Positions 46,009 to 55,136 of a stretch of DNA of 64,000 nt are shown here, one piece after another. Positions within the stretch are counted from its first letter, which is position 1. Every line of letters starts with the position of its first letter. This stretch comes from Brevibacterium paucivorans (GTDB lineage: Bacteria > Actinomycetota > Actinomycetes > Actinomycetales > Brevibacteriaceae). Below the pieces are notes generated by a model. The model was not told the DNA's origin. It did no database searches and was given only the letters and a program-made list of their open reading frames with translations. Made by a program: the position numbers and the translations under genes. Location of the stretch: positions 2,170,001-2,234,000 of the forward strand of contig NZ_JAFBCP010000001.1 of NCBI RefSeq assembly GCF_016907735.1. The letters are read 5' to 3'.

Positions 46009-46358
46009 AGGTGTGAACCGGTCACCAGACCCAGCCACACACTGAGCACGCACGCGAGAACTGTTCCCACTGCGTACAACACGCCGTGAACCGGGCGTTT
46101 GCGGAGCGTGAGCTCCAACCACCCCACCATGAGTGTTGAAAACGTGGTGAAGGCTCCACAGAAGCCGGTCACGCACACGTTGAACACCGCAAGTTCGACC
46201 GTGGCTCCTGTGAGGAACCCAGTGAGGAAGCTTCCCACCACGTTGATGATGAAAACAGCCGCTGGCCACGACGATTCCAACCACCGGCTCAAGGTGGTAT
46301 CGCATGCCCACCGGCATACCGCTCCCACTCCGCCAGCCACGATGACCGCGATCAGCAC
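46005..46358 (-). CDS. crcB: CrcB/Fluc fluoride channel subunit 2
   Basis: 117 residues, four helices. Start set at the GTG that overlaps the first crcB stop as GTGCTGA; a GTG 42 bp upstream is possible. Family motifs [23 protein letters not shown] and [12 protein letters not shown]. Exports fluoride as a dual-topology dimer; tandem copies usually make a heterodimer. Confidence 0.9.
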   Translation of the reverse strand: MLIAVIVAGGVGAVCRWACDTTLSRWLESSWPAAVFIINVVGSFLTGFLTGATVELAVFNVCVTGFCGAFTTFSTLMVGWLELTLRKRPVHGVLYAVGTVLACVLSVWLGLVTGSHL

Positions 46359-46726
46359 GACGACCTCGGCGACGGACGCAACGCCGACCCAATCAACCAC
46401 CCACTGACGGCGGCGCAGGCGCCAGTCACCAGGGACACCACAGTGAGCGTGAGCCCGCCAAGCCCAGCTTGCACGGTCACGAGGGCCAACGTGGACTGCG
46501 TGGTGAGGGCGCCGCACACACCGGCTCCCAGGAAAAGTTTCACGGGTGTTGCCCACGGTGCGTGGGCATGGAACAAGAGCCCGGACAGGGTTGCGAGTAT
46601 CAGGGTTCCTACGGCGTTGACCGTGATGAGGCCGGCGGTTTCACCGAACTGAAAGATCGCGACGCGAGCCCACGTGCCCAGCGCGCCACCGGTGAAGACC
46701 AGAAGGGGCGATAGCAAGCGCGACAC
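46352..46726 (-). CDS. crcB: CrcB/Fluc fluoride channel subunit 1
   Basis: 124 residues, four helices, with GGALGTWARV, ITVNAVGTLILA and AGVCGALTTQSTL. The GTG start shares a G with the preceding stop (TAGTG), and its own stop overlaps the second crcB gene. No fluoride riboswitch is visible upstream of the three-gene unit. Confidence 0.9.
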   Translation of the reverse strand: MSRLLSPLLVFTGGALGTWARVAIFQFGETAGLITVNAVGTLILATLSGLLFHAHAPWATPVKLFLGAGVCGALTTQSTLALVTVQAGLGGLTLTVVSLVTGACAAVSGWLIGSALRPSPRSSC

Positions 46727-47415
46727 TACGAGTCGAGCGAATTTTCGAACACGACACGTTCAAATGTCGAGCGCGCCTGCACAAAGTTATGAGCCACGTT
46801 TTCGCCGTCGTTCTGGGCGCGGCTGAATTCATGCCATCCACCTTCGCGCGTGTCACCGGGTTTGACGACCAGTTCAGCGCTGTTGTGCTCATCGGGTGCC
46901 ATTTCTTGCTTCACCCAGTCGCGCAGTGCTGAGCCTGTGCGGAAAAGGTCCATAAAAGCGTAGTGAGCGTCGCGGTTAATGAATGACGCGTGCTCATTCT
47001 GGGTCAGGAACGTTTCCAGCGTTCGTAGCGATTCCGTGCTGAGTGAGGCGACCTGCGACACGCGCAACTCCTGCACAAGCCCGGTGTCTTGCGGGAACAG
47101 TGAACGGATCCGGGCAGCGCTTTCTGCGTCAGGGTTCTGTGGCTCGTGTTCAACCTGGCTCAACTGCACGCGGTTGGACTGTTCATACGCCTGCGTCAGC
47201 TCATCACCCAACCGGTCAATCCGCGCCTGGGTTGCCGACCATTCATGGGCCAAGCCCACAACGCCCAACGCGGTAATCACGACCAGAATGAGCCCAATAA
47301 TCCACGCTACTGAGTGCAACGGGGGAATCAGGAACAGGATAAGAGCAACGACCGCGACCGCAAGGATGAGAGTCGCCGCCCACGAATTCACTAAAAAGTC
47401 TCCAAAACGCCTCAC
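46726..47415 (-). CDS. Conserved-looking membrane protein of unknown function, first gene of the crcB unit
   Basis: 229 residues. Two N-terminal helices (about 12-32 and 36-55), a short coiled-coil-like stretch (ATQARIDRLGDELTQAYEQ) and a soluble C-terminal domain of about 130 residues containing LRTLETFLTQNEHASFINRD and the ending FERVVFENSLDS. No enzyme motif is recognisable. It is translationally coupled to the crcB pair by TAGTG, which suggests a shared role, but no function is assigned. Confidence 0.65.
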   Translation of the reverse strand: MRRFGDFLVNSWAATLILAVAVVALILFLIPPLHSVAWIIGLILVVITALGVVGLAHEWSATQARIDRLGDELTQAYEQSNRVQLSQVEHEPQNPDAESAARIRSLFPQDTGLVQELRVSQVASLSTESLRTLETFLTQNEHASFINRDAHYAFMDLFRTGSALRDWVKQEMAPDEHNSAELVVKPGDTREGGWHEFSRAQNDGENVAHNFVQARSTFERVVFENSLDS

Positions 47416-47531
47416 GGCTGAAAGTCTAGCTAAAAGCGTGTACGTGTTTGTGGACTTCTATACTGATTTGAGGAAAGAGCCCCTGTCAGTCATTGAGCCT
47501 GACATGAACCCTACGGAACGGAAAAATTTTC

Positions 47532-48842
47532 ATGAGCACAATATCGGTAATCGGGTGCGGGTACTTGGGTGCTGTTCACGCGGCAGCCATGGCGTCTGTC
47601 GGACACACGGTGATCGGTGTTGATGTAGACGAAAACAAAGTGCGCGCCTTGTCGAACTTCGACGCGCCATTCTTTGAACCGGGACTCCCAGAGCTTTTGA
47701 AAAAGGGCCAGGAGTCCGGAAACCTCACGTTTACCACTGACATTGAACAAGCCAAAGAAGCGACGGTCCACTTTGTGTGCGTGGGAACCCCGCAACGGAA
47801 AGGCGAGTTCGCCGCCGACATGACATACGTGGAAGCGGCCTTTGAGTCGGTGGCCACGATTCTGAGCCCCGGCGATGTGGTCGTAGGGAAATCAACCGTT
47901 CCCGTGGGAACAGCCGCGCGTATGGAACCTGCCGTGACTGAACACGGCGCCGTTTTGGCGTGGAATCCAGAGTTCTTGCGTGAAGGACACGCCGTTGACG
48001 ACACGCTCACCCCCAACCGCATCATCTACGGTGTTCCGGAAGGCGAAGCCGGTGAGAAGGCTATCGCCGCTCTTGACGAGGTGTACGCACACAACCTAGA
48101 GACTGACACTCCGCGCCTCATCATGGACTATGCGACTGCGGAGCTGGTGAAAACCGCGGCCAACTCGTTCCTGGCCACCAAGATTTCCTTCATCAACGCC
48201 ATGGCCGAACTGTGTGAAGCCGCCGGTGCAGACGTCACGGTGCTCGCCGACGCGATCGGGATGGACGACCGGATCGGACGCAAGTTCCTCAACGCCGGAC
48301 TGGGCTTTGGCGGTGGGTGCTTGCCTAAGGACATTCGCGCGTTCATGGCGCGCGCCGGTGAGTTGGGCGCCGACCAGGCTGTTGCGTTCTTGCGCGAGAT
48401 CGACTCGATCAACATGCGTCGTCGCGTCCGCATGGTCGACTTGGCGCGTGAACAGGTCCACGGGTCGTTCATTGGTAAGAAGATCGCCGTACTGGGTGCT
48501 GCGTTCAAACCGTACAGCGACGATGTGCGTGACTCGCCTGCCTTGGCCGTGGCAGGTCTCATTTCGCTCCAGGGTGGTTCGGTCGTGGTGACCGACCCGC
48601 AAGCGATCGAGAACGCCCGGAAACTGTTTGGCCAGCTCACGTACGCGGAAACCGCTGAAGAAGCTCTGCAAGACGCCGATGTGGTGCTCCTGTTAACCGA
48701 ATGGCGTGAGTACCGTGACCTCGACCCCGTTGAGGTGGGCAAGCTGGTGAAGAACCGCGCAATCGTCGACGGTCGCAACGTGCTGGACCCCGTGCAGTGG
48801 CGTGAAGCCGGCTGGTCCTACCGTGCGCTGGGTCGCCCGTGA
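47532..48842 (+). CDS. ugd: UDP-glucose 6-dehydrogenase
   Basis: 436 residues. NAD-binding GCGYLGAVHAAAMASVGH at the N-terminus, VGTPQRKGEF, STVPVGTA, EFLREGHAVDD, the helix KTAANSFLATKISFINAMAE, and the catalytic Cys in LGFGGGCLPKDIRAF. Oxidises UDP-glucose to UDP-glucuronate for cell-surface polysaccharide. Its stop overlaps the degV start (GTGA). Confidence 0.93.
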   Translation: MSTISVIGCGYLGAVHAAAMASVGHTVIGVDVDENKVRALSNFDAPFFEPGLPELLKKGQESGNLTFTTDIEQAKEATVHFVCVGTPQRKGEFAADMTYVEAAFESVATILSPGDVVVGKSTVPVGTAARMEPAVTEHGAVLAWNPEFLREGHAVDDTLTPNRIIYGVPEGEAGEKAIAALDEVYAHNLETDTPRLIMDYATAELVKTAANSFLATKISFINAMAELCEAAGADVTVLADAIGMDDRIGRKFLNAGLGFGGGCLPKDIRAFMARAGELGADQAVAFLREIDSINMRRRVRMVDLAREQVHGSFIGKKIAVLGAAFKPYSDDVRDSPALAVAGLISLQGGSVVVTDPQAIENARKLFGQLTYAETAEEALQDADVVLLLTEWREYRDLDPVEVGKLVKNRAIVDGRNVLDPVQWREAGWSYRALGRP

Positions 48843-49735
48843 CACGCGGGATCATAGTTGATTCCACCGCCCGTTTAACATCAGAGGACTTTGAAGAGCT
48901 TTCGGCTCACTGTGTCCTACGGACGGTGGACCTCACGGTTCGCGTGGGGGAAGAAGACCGGCGCGACTCAGCCTGGACTCCCACCGAGGTGTGTTCTGCG
49001 CTTCGACGCGGTCAGCGTGTCGCCACGTCGATGCCAGAACCCGAAGCGTTCGCGCACGCACTCCGCGAGCTTGAAGAGGCCGGTGTTGACGACGTTCTGA
49101 TCCTCACGATGTCCGGTGAGATGTCGGGAACCTTCAAGTCCGCCCGTGCCGCTGCCGCGTCGAGTACCGTTCCCGCCGAGGTGGTCGACTCTCTCACTCT
49201 TTCGGCAGGTCTGGTGGGTGCCGCTCGGGTGGCGGCGCACACCTCGGGCATGGAACTTACAACAGCCGCCCAGGAAGTCGCCCACTGGTGCCGGACCAGC
49301 ACCCGGGTCGCGTTTATCCCCGAATCCTTGGACTGGTTGCAGGCTGGCGGGCGGATTGGTGCCGCGGCCGCGCTGATTGGCAAGACCTTGTCGATCGTGC
49401 CGGTATTGGGCTTGTCCGATGGCCGTGTGGTGACGCGCGGTAAGGTGCGAACCCGCGGCAAGGCCGTGGCAAAGTTGGTGGACTTTGTGCGGGAGTCGTG
49501 TGACGTTCTGGGTGGCGAAGCGCCTGTGGATATTGTGGTGGTTCACTCGGAACAGGATGTCGATGGCGCCAACGCGGCGGCGCGTGAGCTGGTGGATGCC
49601 GTCGCCGAGGTGGTCGCTGGTCCGGATGCGGATGCGCGGGTGAACGTGGAAACCCGGGTGGTTTCGACGGTGGTAACCGGGCATGTGGGGCCGGGAACCG
49701 TGGGTGTTTTTGTGCAGTCGCGTCCCAGTGGATAG
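48839..49735 (+). CDS. DegV family fatty-acid-binding protein
   Basis: 298 residues. DegV hallmarks: IIVDSTARL near the start, SMPEPEAF, LTMSGEMSGTFKSA, VDSLTLSAGLVGAA and ESLDWLQAGGRIG. Family members bind a fatty acid and, with FakA kinases, feed exogenous fatty acids into lipids; no fakA is adjacent. GTG start overlaps ugd. Confidence 0.88.
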   Translation: MTRGIIVDSTARLTSEDFEELSAHCVLRTVDLTVRVGEEDRRDSAWTPTEVCSALRRGQRVATSMPEPEAFAHALRELEEAGVDDVLILTMSGEMSGTFKSARAAAASSTVPAEVVDSLTLSAGLVGAARVAAHTSGMELTTAAQEVAHWCRTSTRVAFIPESLDWLQAGGRIGAAAALIGKTLSIVPVLGLSDGRVVTRGKVRTRGKAVAKLVDFVRESCDVLGGEAPVDIVVVHSEQDVDGANAAARELVDAVAEVVAGPDADARVNVETRVVSTVVTGHVGPGTVGVFVQSRPSG

Positions 49736-49837
49736 TTCACCCGTGTAGACGGCACCCGTTGTGTGGACGGTAAGGCGTTTTCCACAGGGCGTGTGTGCCC
49801 GGCGCGGGAGGGTGCGTGGCGTTCGTAGGGTGAGGCC

Positions 49838-50593
49838 ATGTCAGCTTCACCAGATGATCGTTTTGCCGGCCTCGTAGGTGCGTCGAGTCGCGGGTGGAAA
49901 CCCGAAGACAACCTCGACGACTTGGTGCCGGGGAACAGGCCCGTGCCCACGCGAGTAGTCATTGTGGCAGTCGTGGCGGTGGTCGTTGTCGCGGTTGTTG
50001 GGCTCATTATCTTCACCGCGCTCAAGCAGTCGCCCGGCTCTGGCGAAGCCGCTGCAGGTGATGGAGGAGCTGCGGGAGGTACAGATGGCGGGCCACCGGT
50101 TGCCACGGGAGTGGGGTCACCGGAGACTTCACCGGCTGGTGATGTCACGGTTCACGTCGCTGGTGAAGTGAAGAAACCGGGAGTGCTGACACTGCCTGCG
50201 GGATCAAGGATCACCGACGCCGTCCAAGCCGCCGGAGGACTGACGAAAGACGCCGACCCATCGGCGCTGAATCTGGCCCAGCCGCTCAACGACGGTGAGC
50301 AGATCAAAGTGCCCAAGGTGGGTGAGCCCGAGGGGTCGGAGGAGGCGCCGGGCTCAACGAGCGGCGCGTCAGGTGAGACTTCAGGCGGGTCGACAGGTGG
50401 TGGCAAGATCAACGTGAATACCGCCTCGGAAAAAGAACTCCAGGAGCTGCCCGGTGTGGGGCCTGCCACCTCGGAAGCCATTGTCAAACACCGCGAAGAG
50501 AACGGCAGGTTTGAAAGCGTCGAACAGTTAGAGGATGTGCCGGGAATCGGGCCGGCGATCCTTGAGCGCTTAACGCCACTCGTCACGGTGTGA
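49838..50593 (+). CDS. comEA: Competence protein ComEA (SLBB plus helix-hairpin-helix)
   Basis: 251 residues: cytoplasmic N-terminus, one helix (about 39-62), a Gly/Ala-rich spacer, an SLBB domain (VTVHVAGEVKKPGVLTLPAG) and a C-terminal helix-hairpin-helix pair (INVNTASEKELQELPGVGPA and EDVPGIGPAILERL). Membrane-anchored DNA receptor that hands DNA to ComEC. comEC begins 1 bp after its stop. Confidence 0.93.
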   Translation: MSASPDDRFAGLVGASSRGWKPEDNLDDLVPGNRPVPTRVVIVAVVAVVVVAVVGLIIFTALKQSPGSGEAAAGDGGAAGGTDGGPPVATGVGSPETSPAGDVTVHVAGEVKKPGVLTLPAGSRITDAVQAAGGLTKDADPSALNLAQPLNDGEQIKVPKVGEPEGSEEAPGSTSGASGETSGGSTGGGKINVNTASEKELQELPGVGPATSEAIVKHREENGRFESVEQLEDVPGIGPAILERLTPLVTV

Positions 50594-50594
50594 G

Positions 50595-52784
50595 ATGCGC
50601 GTCATTCTGAAATTCCCGGCCACGGTCAGGCTCGCCGTGGCAGCGGCTGCCGCATGGACGTGCGCTGTTCTTGCGCCACCTCTGTGGGTATCCGGAGTGT
50701 GTGCTGCAGGGGCATGCGTGGCGGCAGTCGTCACCATGAGGCTGACGGAACGGGAATCCAGTGCCACGCCCCGCACCCCCGTGCGCGCGTTGGCGTTCAT
50801 GATGCTTTTCGCATGCGGGGCAAGCGGAATCACCGTGGCCAGCGTTCACGCCCGCAACCCGCCCGGGGACATACATGGCGAGTTCACCGTCATCACCGAC
50901 CCCACACGGCTCGAATCCGGAATACACGTCGCACAACTCGCAGGACGCACCGGGGTACTCACAGCCTTGAGCCGAAAGGAACTCCCCGCAGCCGGAACTC
51001 GCATCCACATCGACGCCAACGGCACCCGCGACGGGCCCCGAACCAAAGCCTTCGTCGACGCGTGGCACATCACCGGAACCCCCAACGCAGCCTGGCGCGT
51101 CCGCGCGTCCTTGCGCACTCACTTGCGGGACACCTCGGGTCACAAACATGCAGGAGCCAGGCTCCTCCCGGGCCTCGTGGTGGGGGACACTTCGGGACTG
51201 GATGCCGCCTCGGACGCAAACATGAAAGCCATGTCGCTCACCCACATCACGGCGGTCTCTGGGTCCAACATCTCGCTGGTGGCACTCACGGTGTTAAGCC
51301 TCATGCGCCTGGTCACCAACCGGCGCCTGGTCACGGTGGGAGCCGCCGTGGCAGTGACGGCAGGGTACGTGTTCGTCGTAGGGCCCGACCCGTCCGTCAT
51401 CCGCGCCGCCGGCATGGGGCTCTTAGGTGCAATCGTGCTCATCCGCGGAACCGGACGCGCTGGCATCTCGGTCATCGCGAGCACTGTGGTCATCCTGCTG
51501 GTCATGCGCCCAGAACTGTCGGTATCGGCCGGGTTCATCCTCTCGGTCGCAGCAACCACGGCGCTCATGGTGTTAGGCGACCCCATGACGCGGATCGGAA
51601 CACGCATGGGACTGCCCAGATTCGTGGCACAAGCGCTCGCGATTCCCCTCACCGCGCAAATCGGTGTGTTCCCCGTGTCAGTCGCGTTAGGGAACCCGCC
51701 CAGTGCATGGGCCGTGCTGGCGAATGCGGCGTGCGCTCCCGTGATTGCGCCGGCGACGCTTGCCGGCATGCTCGTGCTGTGTACCCAGATGGTTCCGCTT
51801 GTCAGTGGGGTGATTGCGTGGTTCGGTGCGGTGTGTTCGTGGTGGATACCCGCAGTCGCGCAGTTCGCGGTCACGCTCCCGGGCGCACACAGTGCGTGGA
51901 TCACTGGAGTTACCGGAATCGCTCTGGCCGCGTGCGTCAGTGCCTTGAGTGCTGCGGCCGTGATCCGGCGTTCGCGCGGGTGGGCCGGATTAGCCGTTGT
52001 TGCCCTGGTCGTGGGCAGTTGTGTTCCCCTCATCGCGGCCCCTCGCTACACGCACTGGGTCGCTGCCGTGTGCGATGTGGGGCAGGGCAGCGCTACCGTA
52101 CTGAAAACCGGACAGTCGTCGGCCCTCGTTATCGACACGGGTGCCTACGACGACAAAATCGACGCGTGCCTCCGCAGCCTGAACGTCACCCACGTAGACC
52201 TGGCGTTGTCCCACCTGGATAAAGACCACGTAGGTGCCATTGAAGGAGTTTCCCGAGGTCGCACCCTAGGAACCGTGTACGTGTCACCTCCCGACGCTAA
52301 AGGGCAGGAGGTGAAAACCCTACATTTACCTGGAACATTCACTCCGGTCGAAAAAGGTCATGCGTACCAGCACGGGCAGATCACGTGGTCGGTTCTGTGG
52401 CCAGGGCCCACACGCAAACCCGGCTCCAATGCCACCTCGCTGGTCATTCGAGCGGAAGTGACAACCACCTCGGGGACGGTGTCCATACTTATCCCCGGTG
52501 ACGTGGGCAAGGACGAACAGCGGGTGCTGGCCCGCGACATTGAACCCGCCGACATCCTACTGGCACCCCACCACGGGTCACGCGATCTAGACGAAAGGTT
52601 TTTCCGGTCGGTTGCGCCACGAGTGGGGGCGGTGTCCGTGGGACCCAACACGTACGGACACCCAACAGGGCATGCGCTCAGAGCTTTTGGCCCCATTCCC
52701 GTGTTGCGCACGGATCAGTGCGGAACCCTGGTCCTTGACGAAGACGGCAACTTTGCCGGTCATGAATGCCGTGCGCAGTTGTGA
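50595..52784 (+). CDS. comEC: Competence membrane channel ComEC/Rec2
   Basis: 729 residues. N-terminal helices and an OB-like domain with two Cys-free strands, the competence core LTHITAVSGSNISLVALT, and a C-terminal metallo-beta-lactamase domain with SHLDKDHVGAIEG and LLAPHHGSRDLDERF. Forms the pore for single-stranded DNA uptake, so the organism may be naturally transformable. The ATG is 1 bp after comEA. Confidence 0.92.
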   Translation: MRVILKFPATVRLAVAAAAAWTCAVLAPPLWVSGVCAAGACVAAVVTMRLTERESSATPRTPVRALAFMMLFACGASGITVASVHARNPPGDIHGEFTVITDPTRLESGIHVAQLAGRTGVLTALSRKELPAAGTRIHIDANGTRDGPRTKAFVDAWHITGTPNAAWRVRASLRTHLRDTSGHKHAGARLLPGLVVGDTSGLDAASDANMKAMSLTHITAVSGSNISLVALTVLSLMRLVTNRRLVTVGAAVAVTAGYVFVVGPDPSVIRAAGMGLLGAIVLIRGTGRAGISVIASTVVILLVMRPELSVSAGFILSVAATTALMVLGDPMTRIGTRMGLPRFVAQALAIPLTAQIGVFPVSVALGNPPSAWAVLANAACAPVIAPATLAGMLVLCTQMVPLVSGVIAWFGAVCSWWIPAVAQFAVTLPGAHSAWITGVTGIALAACVSALSAAAVIRRSRGWAGLAVVALVVGSCVPLIAAPRYTHWVAAVCDVGQGSATVLKTGQSSALVIDTGAYDDKIDACLRSLNVTHVDLALSHLDKDHVGAIEGVSRGRTLGTVYVSPPDAKGQEVKTLHLPGTFTPVEKGHAYQHGQITWSVLWPGPTRKPGSNATSLVIRAEVTTTSGTVSILIPGDVGKDEQRVLARDIEPADILLAPHHGSRDLDERFFRSVAPRVGAVSVGPNTYGHPTGHALRAFGPIPVLRTDQCGTLVLDEDGNFAGHECRAQL

Positions 52785-52829
52785 AGCATATGGACGTTGT
52801 GAGGCACACAGACTCGGTAGGGTAGGAGC

Positions 52830-53807
52830 GTGGCGAAAAAGAATCTGGTGAGCTGGCTCAAGGCGAAACCCACACCGCTTGCCGTGGTGTCGGGGTCTGA
52901 AGCTGTTTTAGTGCGGAAAACGCTGGAACGCATCAGCGCCAAGGTGGATCCCGATGTCGAGCGAGTGCGCTTGGACGCGTCGCACTATGAGCCCGGGTCA
53001 CTTCTGCAAGCGTGTATGGCCAGCCTGTTTTCTGCCCAGAAGTACGTTGTTGTGGACTCGCTTGAGTCGATGAGTGACGACTTCCTGGCCGACGCTTTGT
53101 CATATGCAGGCGACGCCAACCCCGACGCCGTGGTGGTTTTTCTTCACGGGGGCGGCAACCGTGGGGCGAAGCTTCTGAAAGCGCTCGCCGCGCAAGGTGC
53201 GCCCACGTATGACGCGTCGCCACTGAAAACCGATGCTCAGAAAAGCGACTTCGCCAACGGCGAGTTTAAGCGCGCAGGACGGTCGATCGAGCCAGACGCG
53301 TTTGCGTCGCTCATGTCGGCGCTGTCGGCAGATGTCAGCGAGCTGGCGGCAGGAATTGAACAGCTCCTCACGGACACCGAAGGTACGATTGACCGCGCAA
53401 CCGTGGAACGCTACTACGCGGGGCGAATCGAGGCGTCTGGTTTCAAGGTTGCCGATGCGGCGGTTGCCGGGAAACGCGCTGAAGCCCTGGGCCTGTTGCG
53501 ACATGCGTTGGAAACCGGAACGGACCCTGTTCCTTTGGTGGCCACGGTTGCCATGAAACTGCGTCAGCTGGCCAAAGTCAGTGGAATGCGGGGGAGTGCA
53601 GGTCAACTGGCCGGGGAGCTCAAGATGGCACCGTGGCAGATCGACAAGGCCAGGCGCGAACTCCGTTACTGGAGTCCAGAAGCACTAGGTGATGCGCTCA
53701 TGCTCACTGCATGGGCCGACCACGCGGTCAAAGGCGGGGGACGCGACCCCGAATACGCAGTCGAGCGACTCATCCTGGGTGTAGCCGAATACGCAAACCA
53801 AAAGTAG
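52830..53807 (+). CDS. holA: DNA polymerase III delta subunit
   Basis: 325 residues, AAA+-like clamp-loader subunit without a working Walker A. Family pattern: VVSGSEAVLVRKTLERI, FSAQKYVVVDSLE, VVVFLHGGGNRGAKLLKAL, and C-terminal KMAPWQIDKARRELRYWSPE. Opens the beta clamp. GTG start 45 bp after comEC, the usual actinobacterial neighbour. Confidence 0.92.
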   Translation: MAKKNLVSWLKAKPTPLAVVSGSEAVLVRKTLERISAKVDPDVERVRLDASHYEPGSLLQACMASLFSAQKYVVVDSLESMSDDFLADALSYAGDANPDAVVVFLHGGGNRGAKLLKALAAQGAPTYDASPLKTDAQKSDFANGEFKRAGRSIEPDAFASLMSALSADVSELAAGIEQLLTDTEGTIDRATVERYYAGRIEASGFKVADAAVAGKRAEALGLLRHALETGTDPVPLVATVAMKLRQLAKVSGMRGSAGQLAGELKMAPWQIDKARRELRYWSPEALGDALMLTAWADHAVKGGGRDPEYAVERLILGVAEYANQK

Positions 53808-53812
53808 TTTCC

Positions 53813-53850
53813 GGAAAGTACTTGCCAAAGTGGAAAGTAGTGGATAGTGT
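53813..53850 (+). promoter_or_regulatory. Promoter with repeated GGAAAGTA element before the membrane protein-regulator pair
   Basis: TTGCCA (53822-53827) and TAGTGT (53845-53850) with a 17-bp spacer. GGAAAGTA occurs at 53813 and again at 53832, 19 bp apart, one just outside and one inside the spacer, as expected for a repressor site. Confidence 0.45.
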
Positions 53851-53901
53851 GAAAGCACATTCCACAACAGCCTGATGGTTGGATCACACAAGGAGAACCC
53901 C

Positions 53902-54333
53902 ATGGCACATGTAAACCCGGAAAACGTTAACGCAGAACAAGCGATTGAAGCCCTCAATGTTGCGGGCAAGGCGCGCAAATCATTCGACTCCGCCAACAAC
54001 CTGCCACTTGCTGGGCTGTTGATTTCTACTGGAGCAACAGCGGCCATGATTCCACTCTTGGTGGCTGTGAGCGAAGGATTCCCAGTCATCGGGTTCATCT
54101 TCGCAATGGCGTTTATGATCCCCGGGTTCACCGTGTACACGCGCGCCCGGTCGTGGTCAAAGACTGATTCGCCTATCTTCTTCTCGGTCTTTGGTGGTCA
54201 GCTGCTGGGATTCCTGGCAGGAATCATCGGTTGGGGTGCGGGTGCACCTCCGGTCGTCTTGTATATCGGAGCTGCAGTTTCGCTGGTCGCCACAACAGTA
54301 GGAATGCTGGCGCTGATGAAACGAGGTAAGTAA
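53902..54333 (+). CDS. Small membrane protein, unknown function
   Basis: 143 residues, four predicted helices after a hydrophilic N-terminus of about 35 residues; helix pairs 45-95 and 105-140. AAGGAG 6 nt before the ATG. The stop and the regulator start share bases (TAATG), so the two proteins are made together. No family recognised. Confidence 0.75.
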   Translation: MAHVNPENVNAEQAIEALNVAGKARKSFDSANNLPLAGLLISTGATAAMIPLLVAVSEGFPVIGFIFAMAFMIPGFTVYTRARSWSKTDSPIFFSVFGGQLLGFLAGIIGWGAGAPPVVLYIGAAVSLVATTVGMLALMKRGK

Positions 54334-54647
54334 TGACGACGCACGCACTTGAACAGTTGTCGCCGCTGCTGTCCAACCCCACGCGCCTCGCTTTGGTCGC
54401 AGGCTTGGAAGGATGCGTGAGGTCGGACTTTCAAACGGTCAAAGAGCAACTGTCCGTCACCGACTCGACCCTGTCAAAGCACATCACTGCACTCGAGAAA
54501 GAGGGTCTGGTGAACGTCAAGAAGGGCTTCGTGGGAAAGAAGCCAAAGACCAGTCTGTCGCTGAGCAAAAAGGGTCGCGAGGTGTTCGAAGCGCACATGC
54601 AAGGGCTTAAGGAAATCGCCGGCATGTCATTCGATCAGGGTGAATAG
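54333..54647 (+). CDS. Winged-helix regulator (MarR/ArsR-like, HTH_27 type)
   Basis: 104 residues, one winged-helix domain: NPTRLALVAGLEGC, recognition helix VTDSTLSKHITALEKEGLVN, wing KKGFVGKKPKTSLSLSKKG, then a C-terminal dimerisation helix. Probably autoregulates through the GGAAAGTA repeats. It is followed directly by a strong terminator. Confidence 0.85.
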   Translation: MTTHALEQLSPLLSNPTRLALVAGLEGCVRSDFQTVKEQLSVTDSTLSKHITALEKEGLVNVKKGFVGKKPKTSLSLSKKGREVFEAHMQGLKEIAGMSFDQGE

Positions 54648-54655
54648 GGTGAAAC

Positions 54656-54691
54656 AAAATGTGGCCCGGACTCAAGGCCGGGCCACATTTT
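54656..54691. terminator. Bidirectional intrinsic terminator between the HTH gene and rpsT
   Basis: AAAATGTGGCCCGG pairs perfectly with CCGGGCCACATTTT (14 bp) around an 8-nt loop, with A and T runs on the two sides. It serves both converging genes. Confidence 0.92.
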
Positions 54692-54714
54692 CGTCTGTGC
54701 TGAGAAGGGAGCTC

Positions 54715-54975
54715 TTAGAGAGCGTTGACCTTCTGAGCCAGCTTCGACTTGCGGTTAGCAGCGTTCCGCTTGTGCAGGACACCCTTGGAAACTGCCTTGT
54801 CCAGCTTGCGGGTAGCAGCAGCGAAAGCAGCCTGTGCTTCTTCAGCGTTTCCGGCTTCGATCTGTTCGCGGACCTTGCGGATCGCGGACTTCACTTCCGA
54901 ACGCACTGCTACGTTGCGCAAACGAGCCTTTTCGTTGGTGCGGTTGCGCTTGATCTGAGACTTAATGTTTGCCAA
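54715..54975 (-). CDS. rpsT: 30S ribosomal protein S20
   Basis: 86 residues, basic and helical, starting [20 protein letters not shown] after a TTG start codon, with [14 protein letters not shown] and the [20 protein letters not shown] ending. Binds 16S rRNA in the small subunit. A leader of about 150 nt (54976-55136) separates it from the upstream gene. A TTG start is also used by Escherichia coli rpsT, where it is part of self-control. Confidence 0.96.
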   Translation of the reverse strand: MANIKSQIKRNRTNEKARLRNVAVRSEVKSAIRKVREQIEAGNAEEAQAAFAAATRKLDKAVSKGVLHKRNAANRKSKLAQKVNAL

Positions 54976-55136
54976 TTCAACACTCTTCTGTCGAAACGTT
55001 CATGGTCGTGAGGGCTCTTGAACCGGCTTGAAAACTGCGGGGAAACACAGAGTTCACTAACGGCTCAAGCGTGTGAACACCCGACCTGGGCGAGACACAC
55101 GCCCTGGTGAACACACAGCGTGAAACTTTACACTAT

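Noticed and set aside
47416..47531. Fluoride riboswitch upstream of the crcB unit
   Set aside because: I looked for the conserved short pseudoknot core on the minus strand and saw none.
50654..52222. Arg/His-rich 522-codon frame overlapping comEC
   Set aside because: Out-of-frame shadow of comEC with abnormal composition.
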